Source: LMDS01 sp039930465 (GTDB lineage Bacteria; Pseudomonadota; Gammaproteobacteria; Burkholderiales; Burkholderiaceae_C). From it: a stretch of 61,303 bases of DNA. Position numbers and translations under genes: made by a program. Shown one piece after another: positions 52,736 to 61,303 of this stretch (positions within the stretch are counted from its first letter, which is position 1; every line of letters starts with the position of its first letter). The DNA lies in the NCBI GenBank assembly GCA_039930465.1, contig JBDTTU010000014.1, positions 1 to 61,303 of the forward strand. The letters are read 5' to 3'. The notes beneath the pieces were generated by a model that made no database searches, was not told where the DNA came from, and saw only the letters and a program-made list of their open reading frames with translations.

Positions 52736-53659
52736 TCAGCGCTTGGCTGCGATTCGCCCGCACAGATAGGTCCAGACGAAGTTCGCCGCCGCCTGGCTGG
52801 TCAGCTCGGCGTGATCGTAGGGCGGTGACACCTCCACGCAGTCCATGCCGACAAAGGGCAGGTCGGCGAGTTCTTCGAGCAGGCTCAGCACCTGGTTGCT
52901 GCTCAGGCCACCGGGCTCGGGCGTGCCGGTGCCGGGGGCAAAAGCCGGGTCGAGGCAATCGATGTCCAGGCTCAAGTAAACGGGCGGGTTGCCTTGTTCG
53001 GCGATCCGCGCGCGGATCGCATCGACCACGCCCGCCAGTTGCGCCGGGCTCTCCAAGCCACGCAGTGCGCGTGCGGTGAAGATCTGCCCGCCCTGGTCGG
53101 CCACGTAGTTGCGTGCCTCGCGCGCGCCCGCCGAACGAATACCGATCTGGCTGAAACACGGCTTGATGACCAGCCCTTCCTGGATCGCTTCGTAGACCCA
53201 GGTGCCATGACCGCTGGGCTCGCCGAAGTGGTCTTCCCAAGTGTCGCAATGGGCGTCGAAGTGGATCACTGCGAGCGGCCGACCCAGCACCGCGCGGTAG
53301 ACCCGCAACAACGCCAGCGTGATCGAGTGGTCGCCGCCGAGCCAGCACATCTGGTGGCCGCGGATCAGCGCTTCGGCCAGTGGCATCAGCGCCGCGCGCA
53401 TGCCTTCGATGCTGGTGTTCGGCAAGGCCAGATCACCGGCATCGCCGAGGTGGCCGAGCGGCGACACATCGAAGTGCGGGTGGATCGCGTCGCACAGCAT
53501 GTGGCTGGCCTCGCGGATCGCGCGCGGGCCAAAACGCGCGCCGGGGCGGTTGGTGACCGCGCCGTCCCAGGCCACGCCGGCCACGCCGAAGGGCGTGTTC
53601 GGCGCGAGGGCCGGGGCTTTCAGGAAGCTGTTGTTGGACAGAAAGGCAAAGCTCGTCAT
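52736..53659 (-). CDS. speB: Agmatinase
   Basis: A manganese ureohydrolase of 307 residues that splits agmatine into putrescine and urea. Metal-binding motifs are GGDHSIT, HFDAHCDTW and SLDIDCLDPAFAPGTGTPEPGG, all intact. GVAWDGAVTNRPGARFGPRAIREAS is the usual agmatinase N-terminal block. I start at the ATG giving MTSFAFLSNNSF; upstream sequence is in-frame but not protein-like. It is convergent with the regulator, 10 bases apart. The product, putrescine, is the substrate of the adjacent catabolic genes. Guanidinobutyrase activity is an alternative. Confidence 0.9.
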   Translation of the reverse strand: MTSFAFLSNNSFLKAPALAPNTPFGVAGVAWDGAVTNRPGARFGPRAIREASHMLCDAIHPHFDVSPLGHLGDAGDLALPNTSIEGMRAALMPLAEALIRGHQMCWLGGDHSITLALLRVYRAVLGRPLAVIHFDAHCDTWEDHFGEPSGHGTWVYEAIQEGLVIKPCFSQIGIRSAGAREARNYVADQGGQIFTARALRGLESPAQLAGVVDAIRARIAEQGNPPVYLSLDIDCLDPAFAPGTGTPEPGGLSSNQVLSLLEELADLPFVGMDCVEVSPPYDHAELTSQAAANFVWTYLCGRIAAKR

Positions 53660-53818
53660 CGCGTGCGATCCGGGCAAAAAAGGTGGCGCGATCATAGAAG
53701 CAGCCCTTCTTTCCCAGCGTTCGCGTCGCCTGCGCCTTGTCACGATTTCACTCGGGCTCTGCCCCATTTCATATCGTGGAAACAACTTTTCTGCGCCGCC
53801 GCATTTCATTTCGCTATC

Positions 53819-53834
53819 GCAAAAGTCGTTTTGC
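53819..53834. promoter_or_regulatory. Upstream inverted repeat of the aceA promoter
   Basis: GCAAAA (53819-53824) and TTTTGC (53829-53834) are perfect arms around 4 bases, centred about 45 bases upstream of the -35. A nearby TTGCGA extends the pattern. This is a plausible activator site. Confidence 0.45.
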
Positions 53835-53868
53835 ATTGCGAGAATATTCCGTTAAGTCATTGATTTAT

Positions 53869-53896
53869 TTGACCTAGATTTTTAGTCTTATATAAG
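53869..53896 (+). promoter_or_regulatory. Sigma-70 promoter of aceA
   Basis: TTGACC (53869-53874; 5 of 6 matches), a 16-base spacer and TATAAG (53891-53896; 5 of 6). Transcription would begin near 53903, giving a leader of about 86 bases before the aceA ATG. Confidence 0.65.
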
Positions 53897-53898
53897 AC
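53885..53898. promoter_or_regulatory. Palindromic operator over the aceA -10 box
   Basis: GTCTTATATAAGAC is a perfect 14-bp palindrome that covers the -10 hexamer. A protein bound here would block RNA polymerase, so this is a strong repressor-site candidate. The regulator is not encoded nearby. Confidence 0.55.
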
Positions 53899-53988
53899 AC
53901 AAGTCCTCCAAAGCGGCGCGATGGCGGCTAAGCTGACGCTATTGAATTTCCACTTTCCACTCTTGTTCATCAACCCACGGAGCTTTTC

Positions 53989-55287
<1,299 letters not shown>

Positions 55288-55295
55288 CCCGGCGC

Positions 55296-55341
55296 GTCCG
55301 CTCGTCGGACAACGCCGCGTCGTCTTGCAAGACGGCGCGGC
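55296..55341 (+). other. Two hairpins in the aceA 3' region
   Basis: GTCCG/CGGAC (55296-55310) is followed by an almost perfect 28-base palindrome (55314-55341: GCCGCG, t, CGTCTT, GC, AAGACG, g, CGCGGC). Neither has a T tract. They probably shape or protect the end of the aceA mRNA. Confidence 0.5.
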
Positions 55342-55399
55342 AGCCCGCAAACGGTTCGGCTTCGCTGCCCGATCGTTCTGGAACGCCAGAAACCCCGCG

Positions 55400-55433
55400 A
55401 TGCCCGGTGGCTGCCAGCCACCGGGCATTTTTC
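55400..55433 (+). terminator. Intrinsic terminator of aceA
   Basis: A long perfect stem (ATGCCCGGTGG / CCACCGGGCAT, part of 14-bp arms at 55400-55413 and 55415-55428) is followed by TTTTT. It is 112 bases after the aceA stop. Confidence 0.85.
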
Positions 55434-55619
55434 ATGGGCTGCCAGCATGCGCCGCGCAGGCCGTAATTGCGTGTAAGGGCCGCGCGTAGAAAATCACGAA
55501 TCGCGTAAATACCCTTAGAGTTAGCCCTATCGAAAACCCTCGGTTGTGCGTTGTGACAAACGCCTGACACGAGACGCGAACAGGGAACGGATCTGAAGTA
55601 CTTCACCACCTCACGGCAT
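55434..55619 (+). other. Leader region of the mdoGH operon
   Basis: This gap holds the promoter for mdoG but I find no convincing -35/-10 pair. AAATACCCTTAGAGTTAGCCCTATCG at about 55508-55531 is the least GC-rich part and the likeliest promoter area. An AGGGAACGG element (55582-55590) could be a ribosome site for a CTG start at 55593. Confidence 0.35.
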
Positions 55620-57134
55620 TTGCCGTTTTGCCGCTTCGTCGTTTGGCTGGCGCTCGCGCTGCCGCTGATCGCCCAGGCTTTTGGGTTTGAGGACGTTGCA
55701 GCCCGTGCCCGCGACCTCTCGGCGAACGCCTACCGTGCCCCGCTAGCCACACTGCCGCCCGAATTGCGCGACCTCGACTACGACGCCCACCGCGACATCC
55801 GCTTCCGGCCCGAGAAGTCGCTGTGGCGCGCCGAGAAGTTGCCGTTCGAGCTGATGTTCTTCCACCTCGGCCGCAATTTCCAGGAGCCGGTGCGCATCAA
55901 CACAGTCGAAGGCAACAGCGTGAAGCGGGTCGAGTTCGACTCGGCGATGTTCGACTACGGCAGCAACAAGTTCGACCCGGGCAAGCTGCGCAACCTCGGT
56001 TTCGCCGGGTTTCGTGTGCACTTCGCCATCAACAAGCCGGGTTACAAGGACGAGGTTCTGGTGTTTCTCGGCGCCAGCTACCTGCGCGCGATCGGGCGCG
56101 GCCAGCACTACGGTCTGTCGGCCCGCGGCCTCGCGGTCGACACGGCCGCGTCGCGCGGCGAGGAGTTTCCGCGCTTCAGCGAATTCTGGGTCGAGCGGCC
56201 TCAGCCTGGCGCGAGGTCGCTCACCATTCACGCGCTGCTCGACTCGCCGCGCCTGACCGGCGCCTACCGCTTCGTGCTGACGCCCGGAGTCGACACGCTT
56301 GTGCAGGTGAAAGCGCGCGTTTTCCCACGTGAAGCCGGCGCCAAGATCGGCATCGCCCCGCTGAACAGCATGTTCGCGTTCGGCGAGAACCAGCCCGGCC
56401 ACGACGACTACCGCCCCGAGGTGCACGATTCCGACGGCCTGTCGGTGGCCACCGCCAACGGCGAATGGATCTGGCGGCCGCTGCAGAACCCGAAGCGCCT
56501 GCTGGTCACCTCGTTCTCCACCACCGACCCGAAAGGTTTCGGGCTCATGCAACGCGACCGCGCGCCCACGAGCTACGAAGACCCGGAAGCCCTGTACGAA
56601 CGCCGGCCCAGCGCGTGGGTCGAGCCGGTCGGCGCCTGGGGGGCAGGGCGGGTCGAACTGGTGCAGATACCCACGCCCGATGAGACCAACGACAACATCG
56701 TCGCCTACTGGGTGCCCGATCAGGCGCCGGCGGTTCGGCAGCCTTTCGACTTCTCGTACCGCCTGCGCTGGCAGGCCGCCGGCCAGACGCCAGTGGGCAA
56801 AGGCTGGGTGGTGCAGACGCGGCGCGGCCGCGGTTATGTGAAGCAGCCCGACGGCGACATCAATTTCGTCGTCGATTTCGACGGGCCCGCGCTGCGCGCG
56901 CTCAAGCCCGAGGTGCAACCCGAAGCCGTGGTCGAGGTCGGTGGCAACGCCCAGTTGCGCGAGCAGAACCTGTTCCGCAACCAGGTCAGCGGCGCCTGGC
57001 GCATGACGGTGCGCATCAAGCGCACCGACGCCACCAAGCCGGTCGAGTTGCGTGCGCACATGAAGCAGGGCGCGTCTGGCGCACTCACCGAAACCTGGAG
57101 CTACATCGTTCCGCCGGAGGCCGACAAGCCATGA
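55620..57134 (+). CDS. mdoG: Periplasmic glucan biosynthesis protein MdoG/OpgG
   Basis: A periplasmic protein of about 504 residues needed for branching of osmoregulated periplasmic glucans. A signal peptide core (VVWLALALPLIAQA) is followed by FGFEDVAARARDLSANAY, RFRPEKSLWRAEKLPFELMFFHLG and GGNAQLREQNLFRNQVSGAWRM, all typical of OpgG. There is no ATG or GTG in a sensible place: the frame can start at TTG 55620, used here, or at CTG 55593, which would add nine residues (KYFTTSRHL) and sits just after an AGGGAACGG sequence. The stop overlaps the mdoH start by 4 bases. Confidence 0.93.
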   Translation: MPFCRFVVWLALALPLIAQAFGFEDVAARARDLSANAYRAPLATLPPELRDLDYDAHRDIRFRPEKSLWRAEKLPFELMFFHLGRNFQEPVRINTVEGNSVKRVEFDSAMFDYGSNKFDPGKLRNLGFAGFRVHFAINKPGYKDEVLVFLGASYLRAIGRGQHYGLSARGLAVDTAASRGEEFPRFSEFWVERPQPGARSLTIHALLDSPRLTGAYRFVLTPGVDTLVQVKARVFPREAGAKIGIAPLNSMFAFGENQPGHDDYRPEVHDSDGLSVATANGEWIWRPLQNPKRLLVTSFSTTDPKGFGLMQRDRAPTSYEDPEALYERRPSAWVEPVGAWGAGRVELVQIPTPDETNDNIVAYWVPDQAPAVRQPFDFSYRLRWQAAGQTPVGKGWVVQTRRGRGYVKQPDGDINFVVDFDGPALRALKPEVQPEAVVEVGGNAQLREQNLFRNQVSGAWRMTVRIKRTDATKPVELRAHMKQGASGALTETWSYIVPPEADKP

Positions 57135-59416
57135 ACCAGCCACCTGCTACCACCGCCGCCCAGCCTCCCGTGCAGCGGCTCTCGATGGTGCCGCTGCCCT
57201 GGGCCGGCCACCCTTTTCTGCGCCCGCTGCGGCGCCTGCTCGGCTACCGCGCGCCGCAGCCCTGGCGCACCGACGCCGAAGCGCGCCCGCTGATGCTGCG
57301 CCGGGTGCTGCTGCTGGTGCTGGTGGCGCTCGGCGCCGTGATCGGCACCGACTCGATGGCCGACGTGCTGCCCGGAAAGGGCGAGACACCGACCGAACTC
57401 GCACTGCTGGCGCTGTTCGCCACCCTGTTCGCGTGGATCTCGGCCGGCTTCTGGACCGGCCTAATGGGCGCGTGGGTCATGCTGAGCGGGCGCGACCCGA
57501 AGTCGGTGACGAAGGTGCTGCGAGGTGAAGGCCGCCATGCCCCGATACCTGCCGATGCGCGCACCGCCGTGATCATGCCGATCTGCAACGAACACGTGGC
57601 CACGGTCTTCGGCGGGCTGCGCGCCACCTTCGAATCGCTGCGCGCCACCGACTGGGCCGAACGCTTCGACTTCTTCGTGCTCAGCGACACCAACGACCCC
57701 CACATCCGCGCGGCCGAACAGGCGGCGTGGGGCAGCCTGGTGCAGAGCCTGGAGCTCGAGGCCGGCGGCGCGCCGGTGAACCTGCACTACCGCTGGCGCC
57801 AGCACCGCAGCAAACGCAAGGCCGGCAACGTGGCCGACTTCTGCCGCCGCTTCGCGCGCGGCTACCGCTACATGGTCGTGCTCGATGCCGACAGCGTGAT
57901 GACTGGCGATTGCCTGGTCTCGCTGGTGCAACTGATGGAAGCGCACCCCGACGCCGGCATCGTGCAGACGGCACCACGCGCGAGCGGCCACTCGACCCTG
58001 CACGCCCGCATCCAGCAGTTCGGCTCGCGCGTGTACGGGCCGCTGTTCACCGCCGGCATGCACTTCTGGCAGCTCGGCGAGTCGCATTACTGGGGCCACA
58101 ACGCGATCCTGCGCATGGCGCCGTTCACGCAGCACTGTGCGCTGGCGCCGCTGCCGGGCCGCACATCCTTGTCGGGCGACGTGATGTCGCACGACTTCGT
58201 CGAAGCCGCCTTGATGCGCCGCGCCGGCTGGAAGGTTTGGATCGCGCACGACTTGGAAGGCAGCTACGAGCAGCTTCCTCCCAACCTGCTCGCCGAATTG
58301 CAGCGCGACCGCCGCTGGTGCCACGGCAACCTGCAGAACTCGCGCCTGATGTTCGAGCCGGGGCTGCACCCTGTGCACCGTACGGTGTTCCTCACCGGCG
58401 TGCTGGCCTACGCGTCGGCGCCGCTGTGGTTGGCCTTCCTGCTGTTGTCGTCAGTGCTGTTCGCGAACCATTCGCGCGAGGTGCCGCAGTACTTCTTCGA
58501 GCCCTACCAGTTGTTCCCGATGTGGCCGAGCGCGAACTTGAAACTGATGCTCACGCTGTTCGGCCTGACGGCTGTGCTGCTGCTGGCGCCCAAGGTCTTG
58601 TCGCTCGCGCTGATCGTCGTGAAGGGCCAGGCGCGCCGCTTCGGTGGTGTGCCGCGTCTGTTGCTGGGTGCCTTGCTGGAATTCGTGCACTCGCTGCTGC
58701 TGGCGCCGGTGCGCATGCTGTTCCACACCCAGTTCGTGCTGGCCGCGCTCACCGGCTGGAAGCTCGACTGGAAGTCTCCGCCGCGCGACGACGCGTCGAC
58801 CGGCTGGGCCGAGGCCGCGCGGCGGCACGGTTGGCACACCGCCCTCGCGCTGGTGTGGGTCGTGGCGCTTCTGGCCGGCAGCGCGGCTTTCCCGTGGTGG
58901 CTGTCGCCGGTGATCCTGGGCTTGTTGCTGGCGATTCCGCTGTCCGCGGGCGGCAGCCGGGCCGGGCCAGGTCGCTGGCTGCGCGCACGTGGCGTGTTGC
59001 TCATTCCCGAAGAGAGCCACCCACCGATGGTGTTGGCAGAAGCCCAGCGGCACGCCCTGGCGTTCGAGCGTCCGGTGCAGACGATCGACGCGGTGACCGA
59101 CGCGTCGGTCCACCAGCAGGTGCTGCGAGCGCTGCCGACGCGGCCCGCGGCCTCGGGGCTGAAGGCGCGGTCTGCCGCGTTGCTGGTCGAACACGCCAGC
59201 AGCGCCGGGCCGCAGGCGCTCGGCCGCGAACAACTGCACCGCCTGCTCGGTGACGCGCACACGCTGCAGGCATTGCGCAGCCAGGTGCTGATGCACCACG
59301 CGCACCCCGACTGGTGGGTCATGCGGCCGGCAGCGCTGCCTCGTGCGGCCGCTTTCGCCGGAGCGCGCGGCGGCCACCTGGGCCCGGCACCTCAGGTCGA
59401 ACGCACAGCGCTTTGA
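57131..59416 (+). CDS. mdoH: Glucan glucosyltransferase MdoH/OpgH
   Basis: A 761-residue inner-membrane family 2 glycosyltransferase that makes the beta-1,2-glucan backbone of periplasmic glucans from UDP-glucose. Catalytic features are FFVLSDTNDPH, VVLDADSVMTG, SGDVMSHDFVEAALMRRAGW and QRDRRWCHGNLQN (the QxxRW-like motif). Two helices near the N terminus and several between about 420 and 610 anchor it. The ATG overlaps the mdoG stop (ATGA), giving coupled translation. Glucan levels usually rise at low osmolarity. Confidence 0.96.
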   Translation: MNQPPATTAAQPPVQRLSMVPLPWAGHPFLRPLRRLLGYRAPQPWRTDAEARPLMLRRVLLLVLVALGAVIGTDSMADVLPGKGETPTELALLALFATLFAWISAGFWTGLMGAWVMLSGRDPKSVTKVLRGEGRHAPIPADARTAVIMPICNEHVATVFGGLRATFESLRATDWAERFDFFVLSDTNDPHIRAAEQAAWGSLVQSLELEAGGAPVNLHYRWRQHRSKRKAGNVADFCRRFARGYRYMVVLDADSVMTGDCLVSLVQLMEAHPDAGIVQTAPRASGHSTLHARIQQFGSRVYGPLFTAGMHFWQLGESHYWGHNAILRMAPFTQHCALAPLPGRTSLSGDVMSHDFVEAALMRRAGWKVWIAHDLEGSYEQLPPNLLAELQRDRRWCHGNLQNSRLMFEPGLHPVHRTVFLTGVLAYASAPLWLAFLLLSSVLFANHSREVPQYFFEPYQLFPMWPSANLKLMLTLFGLTAVLLLAPKVLSLALIVVKGQARRFGGVPRLLLGALLEFVHSLLLAPVRMLFHTQFVLAALTGWKLDWKSPPRDDASTGWAEAARRHGWHTALALVWVVALLAGSAAFPWWLSPVILGLLLAIPLSAGGSRAGPGRWLRARGVLLIPEESHPPMVLAEAQRHALAFERPVQTIDAVTDASVHQQVLRALPTRPAASGLKARSAALLVEHASSAGPQALGREQLHRLLGDAHTLQALRSQVLMHHAHPDWWVMRPAALPRAAAFAGARGGHLGPAPQVERTAL

Positions 59417-59466
59417 CCGGCACTTCGGGTTTCGGGTAGGGTCGGCGGGCACTGCGCCCACCGACC

Positions 59467-59928
59467 ATGACCGACGACATCCAGACCCTGCGCCGCATCC
59501 TTCGCGATTGCCGCACGATCGCGGTGGTCGGTCTCTCGGCCGAGTGGCACCGCCCGAGCTTCTTCGCCGCGAAGTACATGCAGCAGCACGGTTACCGCAT
59601 CGTGCCGGTGAACCCCCGCTACACCGAGGTGTTGGGCGAACCCTGCTACGCGAACGTGCACGAGATTCCGTTCATGATCGACATGGTCGACGTGTTCCGA
59701 CGCAGCGAAGACGTGCTACCGATTGCGCAGCAGGCGGTCGAGAAGGGCGCTCGCTGCCTGTGGCAGCAGATCGGCGTGAAGAACCTCGAAGCCGACGCGC
59801 TCGCGCAAAAAGCCAGGCTCGATTCGGTGATGGACCGTTGCGTGAAGATCGAACACGCACGCCTCTTCGGTGGCCTGCACTGGGCCGGGGTGAACACGGG
59901 CGTGATCTCGGCCCGGCGCCCGATCTGA
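59467..59928 (+). CDS. CoA-binding domain protein (YccU type)
   Basis: A 153-residue protein with a Rossmann-like CoA-binding domain. TIAVVGLSAEWHRPSFFAAKYMQQHGYRIVPVNPRYTEVLGE and KGARCLWQQIGVKN match the YccU family, whose function is not settled; relatives resemble the CoA-binding part of succinyl-CoA synthetase. It has no membrane or signal segment. It precedes metY by 3 bases, so the two are probably one transcript, an arrangement that hints at a link to sulfur amino acid metabolism. Confidence 0.9.
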   Translation: MTDDIQTLRRILRDCRTIAVVGLSAEWHRPSFFAAKYMQQHGYRIVPVNPRYTEVLGEPCYANVHEIPFMIDMVDVFRRSEDVLPIAQQAVEKGARCLWQQIGVKNLEADALAQKARLDSVMDRCVKIEHARLFGGLHWAGVNTGVISARRPI

Positions 59929-59931
59929 ACC

Positions 59932-61254
59932 ATGGCCGACCACCCATTCCAGCCAGAAACCCTGGCGATCCATGCCGGGCAAGTCCCCGATGCCGCGACA
60001 GGGGCGCGCGCCTTGCCGATCTACCAGACCACGAGCTTCGTGTTCGACAGCGCCGACCACGCCGCCAGCCTGTTCAACCTGCAGACCTTCGGCAACGTGT
60101 ATTCGCGTTTGTCGAACCCGACCGTCGCCGCGCTCGAAGAACGGGTGGCGGCGCTCGAAGGTGGCCGCGCGGCGCTTGCATCGGCCAGCGGCATGGCGGC
60201 CGAAGCGATGGCGTTGATGACCTTGCTGCAGCAGGGCGACCACGTGGTCGCGGCCGGTGCGCTTTACGGCGGCTCGGTCAGCATGCTCGCGGTCAACCTT
60301 CAGCGCCTGGGCATCACCACCACCTTCGTCGACGCCGGCTCGCCGGAAGCGTTCGCCGCCGCGATGCGGCCGAACACGCGGGCGGTGTTCGCCGAAAGCC
60401 TGGGCAACCCGAGCCTGCAGTTGCTCGACATCCAGGCCGTGGCCGACGTGGCCCACGCGCACGGCGTGCCGTTGATCGTCGACAACACGGTGCCGTCGCC
60501 CTTCCTGTGCAACCCGATTCGCTTCGGTGCCGACATCGTCGTGCACTCGGCCACCAAGTACCTCGCCGGCCACGGCACCACGCTCGGTGGCGTGATGGTC
60601 GAGAGTGGCAAATTCCCGTGGGACAACGGCAAGTTCCCCGGCATGACCGAACCTTCGGTGGGTTACCACGGCGTCAAGTTTTACGAGACCTTTGGCGACT
60701 TCGGTTTCACGATGCGCGCGCGCATGGAAACGTTGCGGGTCTACGGCGCAGCCTTGTCGCCGATGAGCGCCTGGCAGATCCTGCAGGGCGTGGAAACGCT
60801 GCCACTGCGCATGGAGCGGCACTGCGCCAACGCGCGCAAGGTGGCGGCATTCCTGCGTGACCACCCGGCGGTTGCCTGGGTCAACTACCCCGGGTTGCCC
60901 GATCACCCGCACTACGCGCTGGCGCAGAAACAGCTGCGTTCTGTCGACGGCGCTCCCGGCGCTTCGGGGCTGCTCGCCTTCGGCCTGAAGTCGTCATCGA
61001 GCGACCCGGCCGGCGCGCTCGCGTCCGGCGTGAAGTTCATCGAAGCGGCACAGTTCATGAGCCACCTCGCCAACATCGGCGACACCCGCACGCTGATCAT
61101 TCACCCGGCTTCGACCACGCACCGTCAGCTCGACGCTGCGCAACAGCTCGCCGCCGGCGTGCGGCCCGACATGATCCGGATCTCGGTCGGGCTCGAGCAC
61201 ATCGACGACATTCTCTGGGACATCGACCAGGCGCTCGCAGCAGCGGGCCGCTAG
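59932..61254 (+). CDS. metY: O-acetylhomoserine sulfhydrylase (MetY)
   Basis: A 440-residue PLP enzyme of the Cys/Met metabolism family that makes homocysteine from O-acetylhomoserine and sulfide. The PLP Lys209 is in HSATKYLAGHGTTLGG. FVFDSADHAASLFNLQTFGNVYSRLSNPT, FAESLGNPSLQLLDIQAVADVAH and LIHPASTTHRQLD are MetY blocks; the length is greater than that of MetB or MetC. It follows the CoA-binding gene by 3 bases. Its substrate derives from homoserine made by hom elsewhere in the window. No terminator is visible before the window ends. Confidence 0.95.
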   Translation: MADHPFQPETLAIHAGQVPDAATGARALPIYQTTSFVFDSADHAASLFNLQTFGNVYSRLSNPTVAALEERVAALEGGRAALASASGMAAEAMALMTLLQQGDHVVAAGALYGGSVSMLAVNLQRLGITTTFVDAGSPEAFAAAMRPNTRAVFAESLGNPSLQLLDIQAVADVAHAHGVPLIVDNTVPSPFLCNPIRFGADIVVHSATKYLAGHGTTLGGVMVESGKFPWDNGKFPGMTEPSVGYHGVKFYETFGDFGFTMRARMETLRVYGAALSPMSAWQILQGVETLPLRMERHCANARKVAAFLRDHPAVAWVNYPGLPDHPHYALAQKQLRSVDGAPGASGLLAFGLKSSSSDPAGALASGVKFIEAAQFMSHLANIGDTRTLIIHPASTTHRQLDAAQQLAAGVRPDMIRISVGLEHIDDILWDIDQALAAAGR

Positions 61255-61303
61255 TGTAGTGTTGCATTCTGTTTGGAGCTTAAGCGACTATTGGCGCGAA
61301 TGA
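61255..61303. other. Right end of the window, no recognisable feature
   Basis: The last 49 bases are less GC-rich than average and contain no terminator hairpin or start of a gene that I can support. Confidence 0.4.

Larger units (their letters stand above)
53660..53988. other. 329-base control region between speB and aceA
   Basis: This gap is unusually AT-rich from about 53780 to 53900. It has no reading frame that looks coding. It contains an inverted repeat at 53819-53834, a sigma-70 promoter (53869-53896), a palindrome over the -10, and a CGGAG-like ribosome site before aceA. On the minus strand TATGAT (53696-53691) may be a -10 box for speB. Confidence 0.6.

Overview
The window is one continuous stretch of high-GC chromosome that looks like a member of the Burkholderiales (Betaproteobacteria), probably near the Rubrivivax/Methylibium/Leptothrix/Rhizobacter group. 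The evidence is the alaA-hom-thrC-mobB-moeA-moaD-moaE string, the rpsF-priB-rpsR-rplI cluster with priB, a DUF3138 porin, a two-subunit sodium/solute symporter and a PIN-PhoH protein. This placement is inference from gene order and protein resemblance. I saw no tRNA, rRNA, CRISPR array, insertion sequence or prophage.

Layout. 1-2113 (minus): the start of a secreted phytochelatin-synthase-like protein, moaA, and an NlpC/P60 hydrolase. 2337-5559 (plus): propionyl-CoA synthetase and a serine hydrolase. 5602-8426 (minus): PIN-PhoH protein, Bcp peroxiredoxin and an Mth938-like protein, with clear terminators. 8541-15412 (plus): a tightly packed run of alaA, hom, thrC, four molybdopterin genes and the fluoride channel gene crcB, then clpB. 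18127-19455 (minus) is an uncharacterised protein. 19699-22060 is a two-gene sodium/solute symporter. 22214-25321 holds rpsF-priB-rpsR-rplI and dnaB. 25437-30044 holds an EamA transporter, then a wax ester synthase/DGAT and two alpha/beta hydrolases, preceded by a palindromic repeat. 30070-32204 (minus) is a methyltransferase plus a flavin-dependent-halogenase-like enzyme; ndh and dusA follow on the plus strand.

34770-53659 is the most coherent block: an almost complete polyamine system. SpeB can make putrescine from agmatine. A DUF3138 porin and PotFGHI can import polyamines. Two glutamine-synthetase-like ligases, PuuB, PuuC and PuuD cover the gamma-glutamyl route to GABA, and GabT takes GABA on. 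Two further class III aminotransferases offer a direct transamination route. An Lrp/AsnC regulator is divergent from the block. I see two good sigma-54 (-24/-12) promoter matches in it: one ahead of potF, which could drive nine genes, and one ahead of puuD. This suggests that polyamines are used as a nitrogen source under RpoN control. The promoters come from reading the sequence, and the nitrogen link is inference.

53989-61254 (plus): isocitrate lyase, with a palindrome over its -10 box and several 3' hairpins; the osmoregulated glucan genes mdoG and mdoH; a CoA-binding protein; and O-acetylhomoserine sulfhydrylase (metY). The last 49 bases hold no gene I can recognise.
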